The notes beneath the pieces are model-generated. The model was not told where the DNA came from and did no database searches. It saw nothing but the letters and a program-made list of their open reading frames with translations. Position numbers and translations under genes: made by a program. From Fistulifera solaris (Eukaryota > Bacillariophyta > Bacillariophyceae > Naviculales > Stauroneidaceae): a DNA stretch of 64,000 nucleotides. The stretch lies in contig AP026157.1 in assembly GCA_030295235.1 (NCBI GenBank), forward strand, positions 248,001 through 312,000, read 5' to 3'. Positions 10,777 to 19,316 of the stretch are shown here, one piece after another (the first letter of the stretch is position 1; every line of letters begins with the position of its first letter).

Positions 10777-11805
10777 ATGAAAGGGCAATTCCTTTCTTTC
10801 TTTTTGCTCGTCCACATGGCTCGCGTGACATCCTTTCTTCTTTCGCATCGATGTACTGCCGTTTTTGCATCCAAACGAAGACATGCCGCTTCGTTGGCAG
10901 AAGAATTACAGCAGGAACCGCTCGCCATTACCATGCCCACGGCATTATCACCATCATCGATACAAACCTTTCGCGATTGTCCGCAATCGTTTTTATTTCA
11001 ATACATTTACAAAATCAAACAACCTGTCAACGCAGCACTCACGACGGGGACCTTGTGTCACGCCGCATTGGAACAAATCTTTGATTTGCCGGCGTCCGAT
11101 CGCACCTTGCACAATTTACAAAATTTGTTTCGACAACAATGGGCCCAAAAACGATTGCAGGCAGATTATCGTCACCTATTTCATGATCAAGAACAACACA
11201 ATCGCGAAGCAGAAATTGCGTGGGGACAATATTCGCTTTCTTTACTAAAACAATATTTTGAATACGAAAATCCGGCCCACGTCGAACGACCCAATCCGTT
11301 GCAACGCGAAGTCTGGGTGCGGGCGCACATTCCCTTTGAGGAAGAAGAATCGTTTCTGGTTCGTGGCATTGTCGATCGCTTCGATATGGTCCGCGATTCA
11401 CAAAACAACATCGTGTTGCGATTATTGGATTACAAAACGGGCAAAGCACCGCAACTCAAATACAGTCCCGCCATGAATCAAAAAATTCGGGATGAAGCCT
11501 TTGAGCAATTGAAAATCTATGCGTTATTGTATCAAGGAGAATTGCCGTTGCGTTATTTGCGACTCTTGTTTTTGACCAGTCCTTCGGGGCGGGCCGTCGC
11601 GATGGATTGGGATTTGGGCGCGACGCCGGAAGAACGTCACGCTGTGCTACAACCGGTTCAACAAGGTCTCGTGGACGTGTATCAACAGATTCGTGCCTTG
11701 GTAGAATCGCAAGATCCGAAAGTATGGAAAGGTTGCGATCGATCGTTTTGTTACTGTCATACGTGTCGTCCCCAATTCGCAGCGGGGTCCGTGTGGGCGC
11801 CTTGA
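10777..11805 (+). CDS. RecB/Cas4-like PD-(D/E)XK nuclease with Cys cluster, probably organelle-targeted
   Basis: 342 residues from ATG 10777 (10816 is an alternative start). The N-terminal ~35 residues are hydrophobic then basic (SFLLSHRCTAVFASKRRH), as expected for a plastid precursor. The nuclease core runs from ~55: LSPSSIQTFRDCPQSF with Cys68, GTLCHAALEQ with His95, RGIVDRFD with Asp200, LLDYKTGK with Asp218 and Lys220, and QLKIYALLY with Gln244. This is the order H, D, DxK, QxxxY of the PDDEXK_1 (RecB C-terminal/AddB/Cas4) superfamily. Three or four C-terminal cysteines (320, 325, 327, 330) with Cys68 could hold a 4Fe-4S cluster as in AddB and Cas4, although the spacing is not canonical. 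No helicase is adjacent. The likely role is DNA end processing in an organelle; that is inference. Confidence 0.8.
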   Translation: MKGQFLSFFLLVHMARVTSFLLSHRCTAVFASKRRHAASLAEELQQEPLAITMPTALSPSSIQTFRDCPQSFLFQYIYKIKQPVNAALTTGTLCHAALEQIFDLPASDRTLHNLQNLFRQQWAQKRLQADYRHLFHDQEQHNREAEIAWGQYSLSLLKQYFEYENPAHVERPNPLQREVWVRAHIPFEEEESFLVRGIVDRFDMVRDSQNNIVLRLLDYKTGKAPQLKYSPAMNQKIRDEAFEQLKIYALLYQGELPLRYLRLLFLTSPSGRAVAMDWDLGATPEERHAVLQPVQQGLVDVYQQIRALVESQDPKVWKGCDRSFCYCHTCRPQFAAGSVWAP

Positions 11806-11935
11806 ATCGTTGGTCGATAGACTTATAGAAGAGACTACTACCAAAATACAGGTTTCATTGTTATAAACGTTCATGAGTAACTATCACAAAATAAATAAGA
11901 ATAGGGCCAACATAGGATATAATGATGCGCCTTTC

Positions 11936-12562
11936 TCACGGTGTTTCCGATATGAGAACCACTTGTGTATTCCGACGATGGGATTTCTCGTCTTTTAAAC
12001 GCAATAATTCGTCAGCGTCGGGCAATTGATCGCACGAGCCACGATGATGAAACGAAGGACTCTTGAGTTGTTCGGAAGAGTCCAAAATTGACAAAGATCC
12101 CAACATGGAAGCCACATCGCGCACACTGAATTGTTGCGACAGGGAGCGAGGAGGAGAAGAGGATCGTTCCGAATAGAAACGTGGCCGGTCGGGTCGATCG
12201 GCAAATGTAGTTGAACTGGAAACAAATGTAGTAGCCGTTTCGTCATGTTGCGAGATGGTCCTTTTTCTGGAATTTTGTGCCGGAGAAGAGACATCGAAAC
12301 TGGGCACGGTCGTCACGTCGAAGGATGAGTTTTCGAACAACCTTTCAAAGGACCCGGCCGCCAAGATGGTCGTGAGATTGAGACTGTCTTCCAGTTCCGG
12401 TTGAAGTGGCGGACCCAGCAATTCAGCAACATCATCATCGTTCAAGTTGAAGCTTTGATCATCGGCGATACTGGAAAAGCTCGAATGGCGACTGAGAGGT
12501 GTTTGTATTTCAATAAAGCCCATTTTCTTATTCCGCTGCTTGATGTTTTCGTCGTCCATCAT
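11936..12562 (-). CDS. Hypothetical Ser-rich protein, 208 aa
   Basis: Open from ATG 12562 (MMDDENIK) to 11936 without breaks. Composition is Ser/Asp/Leu-rich with several RxxS and SP sites, and two short hydrophobic acidic stretches (DDVAELLGPPLQPELEDSLN and SVRDVASMLGSLSIL) that look like docking or transactivation motifs. No signal peptide, membrane segment or domain recognised. The antisense frames are less coherent, which supports this frame as coding. It converges with the nuclease gene 130 bp away. No function proposed. Confidence 0.5.
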   Translation of the reverse strand: MMDDENIKQRNKKMGFIEIQTPLSRHSSFSSIADDQSFNLNDDDVAELLGPPLQPELEDSLNLTTILAAGSFERLFENSSFDVTTVPSFDVSSPAQNSRKRTISQHDETATTFVSSSTTFADRPDRPRFYSERSSSPPRSLSQQFSVRDVASMLGSLSILDSSEQLKSPSFHHRGSCDQLPDADELLRLKDEKSHRRNTQVVLISETP

Positions 12563-13592
12563 GAAGAGTTGGAGTGATGTGTCCAGTTGAATGACAGAGT
12601 TATATTATTGTGAGTCTTTTCGAACAAGACGTTGATGGATCGAAAATCGAAGATAGTAGCAATAAATGAGACGTTCAGAATTATGTTTTGTCGTGGCGCT
12701 GTCGGCAATTCGGCCCTTCCTTCATAGACGGGTCACAGATCACGCGGATCAATCCAGTACTAAATCTTCCAATCTGTTTCTGGCGCTCTCGTTGAGAAAA
12801 TTCCCCAGAACATCTAATTCTTTCGAGTATAACACTTTAGTGTATGGCTCACGCGTGAACGGTCTGTTAAAATTTCGCTGGAACTTCCACAACCTCCACC
12901 ACTTCTTGTTCGCTTGGCGCTTCTTGCGCGGACGAGACTCCGACGCATTGTACGCAGACATGACGGCATGACACCTTCTCTCGCTCACTACATTGTGAGA
13001 GACACTGAACGTTGAGTTCTTGAACCTTACTGTAACGGCAAGAAAGAGGTGTCAGTGCCGTTTGCCACTCCGACGAACGATTTGAATTTTTGAAACAACA
13101 TGGTGAAACAGATCGACTATAGAATACCTTTACCCGGTCTAGTTTCATTGGAACAAGTTGATTACTTGAACTTGGGAATGCACGAGAGAAGCCGTGATGT
13201 CTTGGAATTGGAATTGCCTAATATACAACCAAAACGTGCGTCAGAGTTCACCTATGTTTCGTGGTGTTGCGAGGACCATCGGCACGTGAATCCCTAGAGC
13301 ACCGATAAAGTTTTAAATGGGAAAATTGAATTTTGAATTGTAGATATAAAGGAATTGCGTCTCAAATCGACTCTAAAGATCTCACTAGAACGTGTATAGA
13401 GCACGTTGACATGATTAAATCCAAACTAAACATCACGTTCCACTGTTTCACTGAAACATCTTAGGAAAACTTCGTAATCCGTAATACAACCTTAAAACCG
13501 AAACACAATCGATGTGTTTCTCGGCGTGTGCATCCAATAGCTTGAATCAAATATGAAACTCGTCCTCTTCATGCGAGCCGCCGCTTCATCTC
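12563..13592. other. About 1 kb without a confident gene
   Basis: Several short ORFs of 65-101 codons overlap on both strands. The most protein-like is a Cys-rich minus-strand frame ending near 12867 (C-x10-C-x3-C spacing, then a Glu/Val repeat); a possible 3' splice site TTGCCGTTACAG lies near 13030. I could not connect it to a convincing first exon. Confidence 0.4.
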
Positions 13593-13853
13593 TCATTCAT
13601 CGCTTGCCCCATACAACGTCCGTTTTATCAAATGAAGCTTCGTTTCCACACAAAATGATTCCTTTCCCGTATGTATACAAGTATCAAGATGCTTGCGCAT
13701 ATTGATTCGTTCCAGAGCAAACTGACAGTGAATGGTTTCGCCGTCGGCGGACTCTTCGCAATCGAGTCGATTGCGCGTGGCTTGTATGGTTTGTGCGGCG
13801 GTTGCTGGCACCACGAGAGCCAAAAGCGTCAGCAGTAATTTGAAATGTATCAT
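13593..13853 (-). CDS. Small secreted protein, 86 aa
   Basis: First ATG at 13853. Residues 1-20 form a clear signal peptide (MIHFKLLLTLLALVVPATA, predicted cut before AQT). The mature ~66 residues contain four cysteines (DCEES, HCQF, TCIH, FCVE), enough for two disulfides. No family recognised. The upstream A/T-rich leader and the well-formed signal peptide favour a real gene although it is short. Confidence 0.6.
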   Translation of the reverse strand: MIHFKLLLTLLALVVPATAAQTIQATRNRLDCEESADGETIHCQFALERINMRKHLDTCIHTGKESFCVETKLHLIKRTLYGASDE

Positions 13854-14205
13854 TTTGCTTGCTTACTTGTGTTGGTAGAAGGACACAGAGACTAACGTAG
13901 TAAGATTATGTTTTATTGCATCGCAAGCATGGTGTGGAAGGATCGTTTGGAATGCGCACGCGGCGGAGATCTTTGCTTTGTCCATCCTTCGACCGTCGTT
14001 TTGTCCGCCGCACGTCGATTGCCCATTGCTAAGTTGATTCGACTGGCTATACTAGTTGAGTTGAGCACCCATCGCGAATTTGATAATTAGATTCACATTA
14101 AAACCTTATTCTATTTTAGAACACTGGGAAACTAGGAGAGAAAAAAGAAAACTAGTATTGCTATTTACTTAGATTCAGGCATGGACGTCTCCTCATGATT
14201 TGCGT
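13854..14205. other. Gene-free spacer
   Basis: Upstream of the small secreted protein and downstream of the Nse1-like gene. A 60-codon plus-strand ORF at 13908-14090 has no supporting feature. Confidence 0.55.
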
Positions 14206-14724
14206 CTAAGCATAAAAGATTTGCTGCGGCAAATCTTCCTTCTCCATACCAAACTCTTGTGTAAACAAGGAACTGAGTTCCGCATAGGCACGAGGCGCTA
14301 AATCTACTTTATTGTTCCCACATTCGTGCAACCATTTTTGTTCCACCAGATCGTGCAAGACTTCTTCGGCTTTGGACAAATCCAAGTTGCCCTCTTGCAA
14401 TTCGAGACGCAAATTCTTCAAATCGGTCAATTTGGTCTCTCCGTGTTCGACCACATGCTTCAACACCAAACGCGTGTAATTGTGCGCAGGAATGGGATAT
14501 TGACCCACGCCTTTCGTGACATCATCGGCCGTCGGACGAATGAGACACAAATGCAAGACATTGTTGTGTCGGATTCCGACAATCTGTAAGCCAATGTATT
14601 TGAGTTGACGGTTCGTTTGAATTAAACTGTCTTCCAGGGTTTGTTTCGAGTGCAAGGATTCCCACAATTGGAGCGCTTGTTCGTGCGTCATGGAGTGTTC
14701 CGCCAGTAAACGCTGATTGAACAT
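14206..14724 (-). CDS. Nse1-like SMC5/6 complex subunit lacking the RING domain
   Basis: 172 residues, uninterrupted. The pattern follows Nse1 (NSMCE1): an N-terminal helix NQRLLAEHSMTHEQALQLW, a strand KYIGLQIVGIRHNNVLHLCL, the winged-helix repeats around YTRLVLKHVVEHGETKLTDL, then LSKAEEVLHDLVEQKWL and LAPRAYAELSSLF. These correspond to the NSMCE1 segments leading to the RING. In human and yeast Nse1 a C4HC3 RING follows; here the protein stops after ~20 more residues (FGMEKEDLPQQIFYA) with no cysteine pairs. Either the diatom protein is RING-less or a 3' exon was missed. Nse1 pairs with Nse3 in the SMC5/6 DNA-repair complex. Identification is by pattern only. Confidence 0.6.
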   Translation of the reverse strand: MFNQRLLAEHSMTHEQALQLWESLHSKQTLEDSLIQTNRQLKYIGLQIVGIRHNNVLHLCLIRPTADDVTKGVGQYPIPAHNYTRLVLKHVVEHGETKLTDLKNLRLELQEGNLDLSKAEEVLHDLVEQKWLHECGNNKVDLAPRAYAELSSLFTQEFGMEKEDLPQQIFYA

Positions 14725-15159
14725 TTTTGCGCAATGGAAAGCGGTTCAACCATGTTTGAATTGTATATGTTGATTGAAGGATGATAGCAAACGAACGAAA
14801 TGCAACGAAATAATGAATGCGGTGCGGCAAAGAAAAAGCATCATTGCTGCAAAAAGCGGACGAAAAACGAAGGTGGAGGGAGGCGAGTCCGGCGTTCACA
14901 ACGGAAACTGTTGCCGCCCTTCGGCTTCACGACGTCATGCAACGTAGCATCCGGACGATGCACGCACCAAGTGTGATACAATGTGTAAGGAATGATGTCA
15001 TTCCACCTCAAATTCCGTGCGTGCGTTGAACGTTGAGCTCGATGACGTCAGTGGCGCGCCACAACGAAGTGTCGGAAGATTTGCGTCTCGTTGGGACCAT
15101 GACAAAGAGAGATTCTCGTTATCCACAACATTCAACTGACTGGCAATAAAATAAATAAA
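14725..15159. promoter_or_regulatory. Divergent promoter region of the carbonic anhydrase gene, with CRE-type sites
   Basis: Shared upstream region of the minus-strand Nse1-like gene and the plus-strand carbonic anhydrase gene. It contains ACGTCA at 14932-14937 and a complete TGACGTCA at 15043-15050, plus a TGATGTCA at 14993-15000. TGACGT/ACGTCA are the CO2/cAMP-responsive elements described for the Phaeodactylum beta-CA gene PtCA1. No ORF is supported in this interval. Confidence 0.55.
15043..15050. promoter_or_regulatory. Palindromic CRE (TGACGTCA)
   Basis: Perfect bZIP-type cAMP-response element 110 bp upstream of the carbonic anhydrase ATG. It contains both half-sites known as CO2-responsive elements in a diatom carbonic anhydrase promoter. 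Function here is inferred. Confidence 0.5.
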
Positions 15160-16074
15160 ATGAAGTTCTTATTGTCGGCTTTATTGCTGATTGCTTCTAC
15201 TGAGGCTCTCGTCCCCGCGGAGCGCACTCGCCGTCAAACGTTTGGTGACATCGCGGCCGCCAGTGCTGGTTTCGGTCTAGTTGGTAGCAACAGCTCGCCC
15301 GCCTTTGCCGCCGAAATGGATACGAAAAAGACGTTGCGCGATTCGTTTCCGGGTGCCATGCCCAATGATATGTTGTTGGAACGCGTCGGACTCAAACTCA
15401 TTCGCAGCGGTTTCACAAAAGATACGACGCTCGTGGCGTCTTCGTTGTGTTCCGATGAAGTCAATCGTCCGCTCGAAGATACCTTTCTCAAATATTACGG
15501 CAATCACTTTTCCATGGGTGGACTGGCAGGATTTCCTTTTTCGGGTGTCACAGGATTTGCCGCCATGGCGTCACACATTCCCGACAATGGCAATTGTTTG
15601 TTGGTGTACGGTCCCCACGTCGGTGTCAATGGCGAAGGCAAAGTGGGGACAGTCGAACGCAAAGGCCAACAAAAGAGTGGAGCCTGTTGTGGTAGTGCCG
15701 TCGCGGCTTCGCGTTACTTGAAACAAGTCATTGATGGAGATGCCGATCAAATGGGACCGCCGTCCGCGGCACTCGACGCCCAACAAGCGTACGTGTCCAA
15801 CATGTTATTGCCGTACGCTTCCGAAATTACGTACGCCAAAGATCCCATGGTCGTGTTGCCGTACGCGACGTTCAAACCGATTGATGGCATGATGAACAAG
15901 ATTGTGGCCGCGGCGTCTTCCAAAATTGGACCCAATGGCAAAGTTGCCCTCTTGGGTGGGTTGCAAATCAATACTCCGGAAGGTTTGTCCGATTACTTTT
16001 TGCCTTTGCGGTTTGAAGTCCGTGATAGTTCCAACAAACTCTTGTCGGATGATTTGCTGGATATTATGGTATAA
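15160..16074 (+). CDS. Theta-type (LCIB-family) carbonic anhydrase with thylakoid-lumen targeting
   Basis: 304 residues, uninterrupted. The family is LCIB/LCIC of Chlamydomonas and the diatom theta-CAs, which interconvert CO2 and bicarbonate. Candidate Zn ligands: Cys97 (SLCSDEVNR, which also gives the Asp99-Arg103 dyad of beta-CA-like sites), His153 (YGPHVGV) and Cys176/177 (SGACCGSA). The glycine-rich core FSMGGLAGFPFSGVTGF (117-133) is diagnostic. The N-terminus is tripartite: ER signal (1-17), plastid transit start LVPAER, then a twin-arginine segment RTRRQTFGD with a hydrophobic stretch ending PAFA|AE (47-52), as in lumenal Tat substrates. This matches the published thylakoid-lumen theta-CA of P. 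tricornutum, which feeds CO2 inside the pyrenoid-penetrating thylakoid. CRE sites lie upstream. The short 3' gap leads to the convergent SGNH gene. Confidence 0.9.
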   Translation: MKFLLSALLLIASTEALVPAERTRRQTFGDIAAASAGFGLVGSNSSPAFAAEMDTKKTLRDSFPGAMPNDMLLERVGLKLIRSGFTKDTTLVASSLCSDEVNRPLEDTFLKYYGNHFSMGGLAGFPFSGVTGFAAMASHIPDNGNCLLVYGPHVGVNGEGKVGTVERKGQQKSGACCGSAVAASRYLKQVIDGDADQMGPPSAALDAQQAYVSNMLLPYASEITYAKDPMVVLPYATFKPIDGMMNKIVAAASSKIGPNGKVALLGGLQINTPEGLSDYFLPLRFEVRDSSNKLLSDDLLDIMV

Positions 16075-16159
16075 TAGTAGTAGTAGTATGGTGGGTGAAT
16101 AACAATTAATCACATTGCGAGCTAAAATAATGGAGTATTTTCATGTTTCACCGAAACTA

Positions 16160-17917
16160 TTACTCTTTCTTTTTGTCATGACACATGGCGACTCCCATGA
16201 GTTTAAACGTCGTTCCTTGAACGAATTCAAAGGTCATCTTCGAATAGGTACCCGGTTCCACCGTATGAATGTACATTTCACTCGTTTTCTTGTTGTGAAA
16301 TCCCGTCAACGCAAAAGAGTGTGATGCAGAGGAAGACTCTAACGTCACGTGCACGGTCGAATTGTCCCATTTGGGGCCATAACTTTTGAGATAAAACAAG
16401 GTTATTTGGGTGGGAGCCGTGGTGGGCAGTTGGAACACCATTTTCGATCCCACTGGACCCGGCATCCATCCCAATTTATCACCCCGTGTCGTATCATCCA
16501 TCAAGGTCCAGGAAGAAGACTCCAATACGTTTTGAAACAAGGATTGAATGGCACGATATTCGGCTTTGGCCGATAACGGAGGATGGTGTAACGATAGGCC
16601 ACTCACCCATACAAACGGACATGTGGTCGAACACGCTGCCGACGATGTTTCGGTCGATCGCCACACATCGGTCACTTGTTCCAGGGTCAAATCAGGTGTC
16701 AACTTGGGTGGTAATCTGTCGGAGGGAACCGGTCGCGGCATTTTGGGCCACCGTGGAAACTTGGTTTCATCCATTTCCAAAGCAGATAGTCCGGGTGGAA
16801 CATGATCGTTGTAACGCAACGTGCGTTCGTAGTCATGGACCTGCCAGGAGTCCAATGTACAAGTTTGGGTTGTCAAGACCAACAAATGATACGCGACCAA
16901 CCAGGCCGTGACCATGTGCATACTTTGACTGGGATGAATTTCCCGTTGCATTTTGGAGGTGGGCGTAGCGTACCATTTTCCCGGACTGAATACCGATTCG
17001 TGCGTATCGCCGTACACCAGGTCGCGGGCGAGATTGGCATAGGACAGAAAGGAGAAGCCGTAATATTGCGACAACACATGAATGTTTTGCGTCAAGGCAG
17101 TCGTCGCCAAGATTTCGGGTTGTTCATTGCCGAGATAATCATCCAACCATAGTAACAATGGTGGTTGTCCACAGGAGGAAAGTGCCGCGCGCACAAATTC
17201 TTGACTCATATCAAAGACTAACTCGCGTAAGGTTCGATTGGACGATTGAGCTTGGAGGATGGATTGCACATGCATATCGTTCGTCGCATACGCATTGATG
17301 ATAATATCCGGTGGTTGTGGTAAATAATCCGACAAGAAGGACAATAAAGCCGTCCCCGTGGCTGTATTGGAACCGGCAATGGCAAAATTGTATACCTTCA
17401 CAGTCTTTAGACCCATTTGTTGCAAGAATTGTTCCAATCGATACGGCCAAGCACAATTTCGCATTTGTGTCTTGACGGTAAAACAGTTGACACCCATGGT
17501 TACCGAACCACCCATAACGACAATGGAGATTTCGTCACCCCGTTGCAGTTTGTGTTGCAACCTTTGCAGAGTCGACCATTGTCTGGTGAGAGTGGATTGA
17601 CTGAGCGGCAATCGAGGTGTAACGAGACGCAACAATTCGGTGACCTTGTTGCGCAACAGAAAATCACGATCGGGTGGCAGCCGACTGGCGGAAACGACTT
17701 GCGAAATGCGTTGTGTCCACAATGCGAGTGCCGAAGATTGCTGCAGTTCGGAAGAGCATGTACTGTTGTTGGAGCTGGGCCATTCCTGGGGTCGTTCGAA
17801 CACTATGGCCGGTTCGATCGGACATTCAAAGACACGAACGGCCGTATACAAAAGAAGCCATCCAAATGCATGCAATAAGCAACGATGCTGTTTGCTATTT
17901 GTAGTGCTTCGTTTCAT
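16160..17917 (-). CDS. SGNH/GDSL-type hydrolase, probable type II membrane protein
   Basis: 585 residues, uninterrupted. A hydrophobic anchor at ~13-30 follows a basic N-terminus (MKRSTTNSKQHR), suggesting a type II Golgi or secretory protein. SGNH blocks: MGGSVTMG with nucleophile Ser138, NFAIAGSNT with Gly182, AYATNDMH with Asn213, and a histidine block REIHPSQSMH (His328 or His334) in place of the usual DxxHP. A luminal C-terminal region (~430-585) is Trp/Cys-bearing and ends in a likely beta-sandwich (QITLFYLKSYGPKW, TVHVTLESSS, MTFEFVQGTTFKLMGVAMC). Such enzymes often deacetylate or deacylate polysaccharides; substrate not determinable here. It converges with the carbonic anhydrase gene 85 bp away. 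Confidence 0.75.
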   Translation of the reverse strand: MKRSTTNSKQHRCLLHAFGWLLLYTAVRVFECPIEPAIVFERPQEWPSSNNSTCSSELQQSSALALWTQRISQVVSASRLPPDRDFLLRNKVTELLRLVTPRLPLSQSTLTRQWSTLQRLQHKLQRGDEISIVVMGGSVTMGVNCFTVKTQMRNCAWPYRLEQFLQQMGLKTVKVYNFAIAGSNTATGTALLSFLSDYLPQPPDIIINAYATNDMHVQSILQAQSSNRTLRELVFDMSQEFVRAALSSCGQPPLLLWLDDYLGNEQPEILATTALTQNIHVLSQYYGFSFLSYANLARDLVYGDTHESVFSPGKWYATPTSKMQREIHPSQSMHMVTAWLVAYHLLVLTTQTCTLDSWQVHDYERTLRYNDHVPPGLSALEMDETKFPRWPKMPRPVPSDRLPPKLTPDLTLEQVTDVWRSTETSSAACSTTCPFVWVSGLSLHHPPLSAKAEYRAIQSLFQNVLESSSWTLMDDTTRGDKLGWMPGPVGSKMVFQLPTTAPTQITLFYLKSYGPKWDNSTVHVTLESSSASHSFALTGFHNKKTSEMYIHTVEPGTYSKMTFEFVQGTTFKLMGVAMCHDKKKE

Positions 17918-18375
17918 AGTCTCTAGGTGAACGATTCATTTCATCAAGGATGATCGTCGTTGCTATTATTGTCATCTTCCTTAATTTGTTTGTGAAAACG
18001 TTGTTCATCACAACGTTTGCTAGTGCGACTCAAAACGATTTTTCAAGTAACACTCTTAGTACCGTACGGGATCTAAGAGTCATTTGGCGGTCATTTTCGT
18101 AACGCGACTCGGTAGCTAGTAACTCTTCAAGCCTGTTGGCATTCATTTGATTTATTTATTCAAATGATAATACCCCATAGTACTTCTTTCTTCCTCCTCA
18201 AAGAGGATTTAGGTATCATCTATCATCACCCGAAGAAGGAAACACAAGAAACGCTGGCTTGCGGAACGATACTATCTGACCGAGTACTTGCAATCGTTTA
18301 TTTCGGTGACTATCACTATTATCCGCGCGCCATCAGTCGAAGACATAATAATGTAAAGAAGTTAAGTTAACGTTT
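17918..18375. other. Gene-free spacer
   Basis: Upstream of the SGNH gene and downstream of the Cys-rich gene. Only short ORFs; nothing recognised. Confidence 0.6.
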
Positions 18376-19316
18376 TTATTCACCACACACATAACACTGA
18401 CCATTGCTATCTAGAGATTCGACACCAGCAATTGGACCCGTTCCAGTGCTGGGCGGATCTCTTCCATCGGGAGTGTAACGGTCGGGACACGAAAACGGTT
18501 TTTGCGCATCGTAATGCATGTAACAACCTTCGTTATAAGTGAATCCAATAACGTCCTCAAATTCAGCCGCTCTTTTCTGGCACAATTCCTGGCTCAAGTA
18601 CCTGTAGCAATAAGGCTAGTCTTCTTGGGCAGCGTCCACACAATTGTACCCATCCGCAAACTTAGTGCAAGAGCGAGTGGTGTCAGGTGGAGGTGGAGGC
18701 AAGAATGTAGGTGCGCAAGTATAGCAGGAATAATCAGGATAAAGATCACTGTCTCGGATCAGACCTTTTCCTAGTGTAAAACCATCTTCGGTATATTTGA
18801 TGAAAAGTTCGGGGCAGGTGAAACTTGGATCTGCATTGTCAACAAAAAGAAGACAATCAAAATTAATCGAACCATCATCTCTGTCTGTAAATTGACCGTA
18901 GGAAAACCCGAGAGCTTCACTGTAGTCTGTCGCTGATTTCTGGCACTCTTCCAGTGTGAGGTCCAACCTGTAGCAAAACGGGAAAACGTCATCTTTACTA
19001 TCCATACAGAATCCATCTCCAACACGGATGGAGCAGGTACGGCTGGTATCTGGCCCGTTAACAGGGGGGGTCAACAGGTGCATCGACAGGTGCATCAACA
19101 GGTGCATCAACAGGTGGATCAGCAGGTGCATCCTCTCCTCCCGATCCGAAACATAAGAATTCTCGGCGCGAAAACAGAGGTTGACCCACTGCCGACGACG
19201 ACTCGAACCCTAGAGCAAATGATGAAAATGTTAGTAGGAATTGCGAGGTAAGTGGCAGTTGCAAGTGTTAGCTTACCAAGAACCAGAGCAAGAAAAACTA
19301 AGGCAACACGCAACAT
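18376..19316 (-). CDS. Secreted Cys-rich repeat protein, interrupted by a frame break and an in-frame TAG
   Basis: Exon 1 (19277-19316) encodes the signal peptide MLRVALVFLALVLG; a 67-bp GT-AG intron (19210-19276) follows and exon 2 resumes in phase. The mature protein starts with a (PVDA)n linker made of 12-bp DNA repeats. Two homologous Cys-rich modules follow: CMDSKDDVFPFCYR...EECQKSATDYSEALGFSYG and CVDAAQED-PYCYR...ELCQKRAAEFEDVIGFTYN, each later followed by a CPE/CPD and a CYTC/CYVC pair. The frame is lost at a G7 run (19064-19070; six would fit). In module 2 an in-frame TAG (18616-18618) sits exactly where module 1 has Phe. Full extent is ~290 codons. No database family recognised. It may be a pseudogene or carry one base error. 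Confidence 0.6.

Noticed and set aside
12666-13297. Plus-strand two-exon gene (ORFs 12666-12971 and 13100-13297)
   Set aside because: No convincing signal peptide, splice pair or domain; minus-strand frames look equally plausible.
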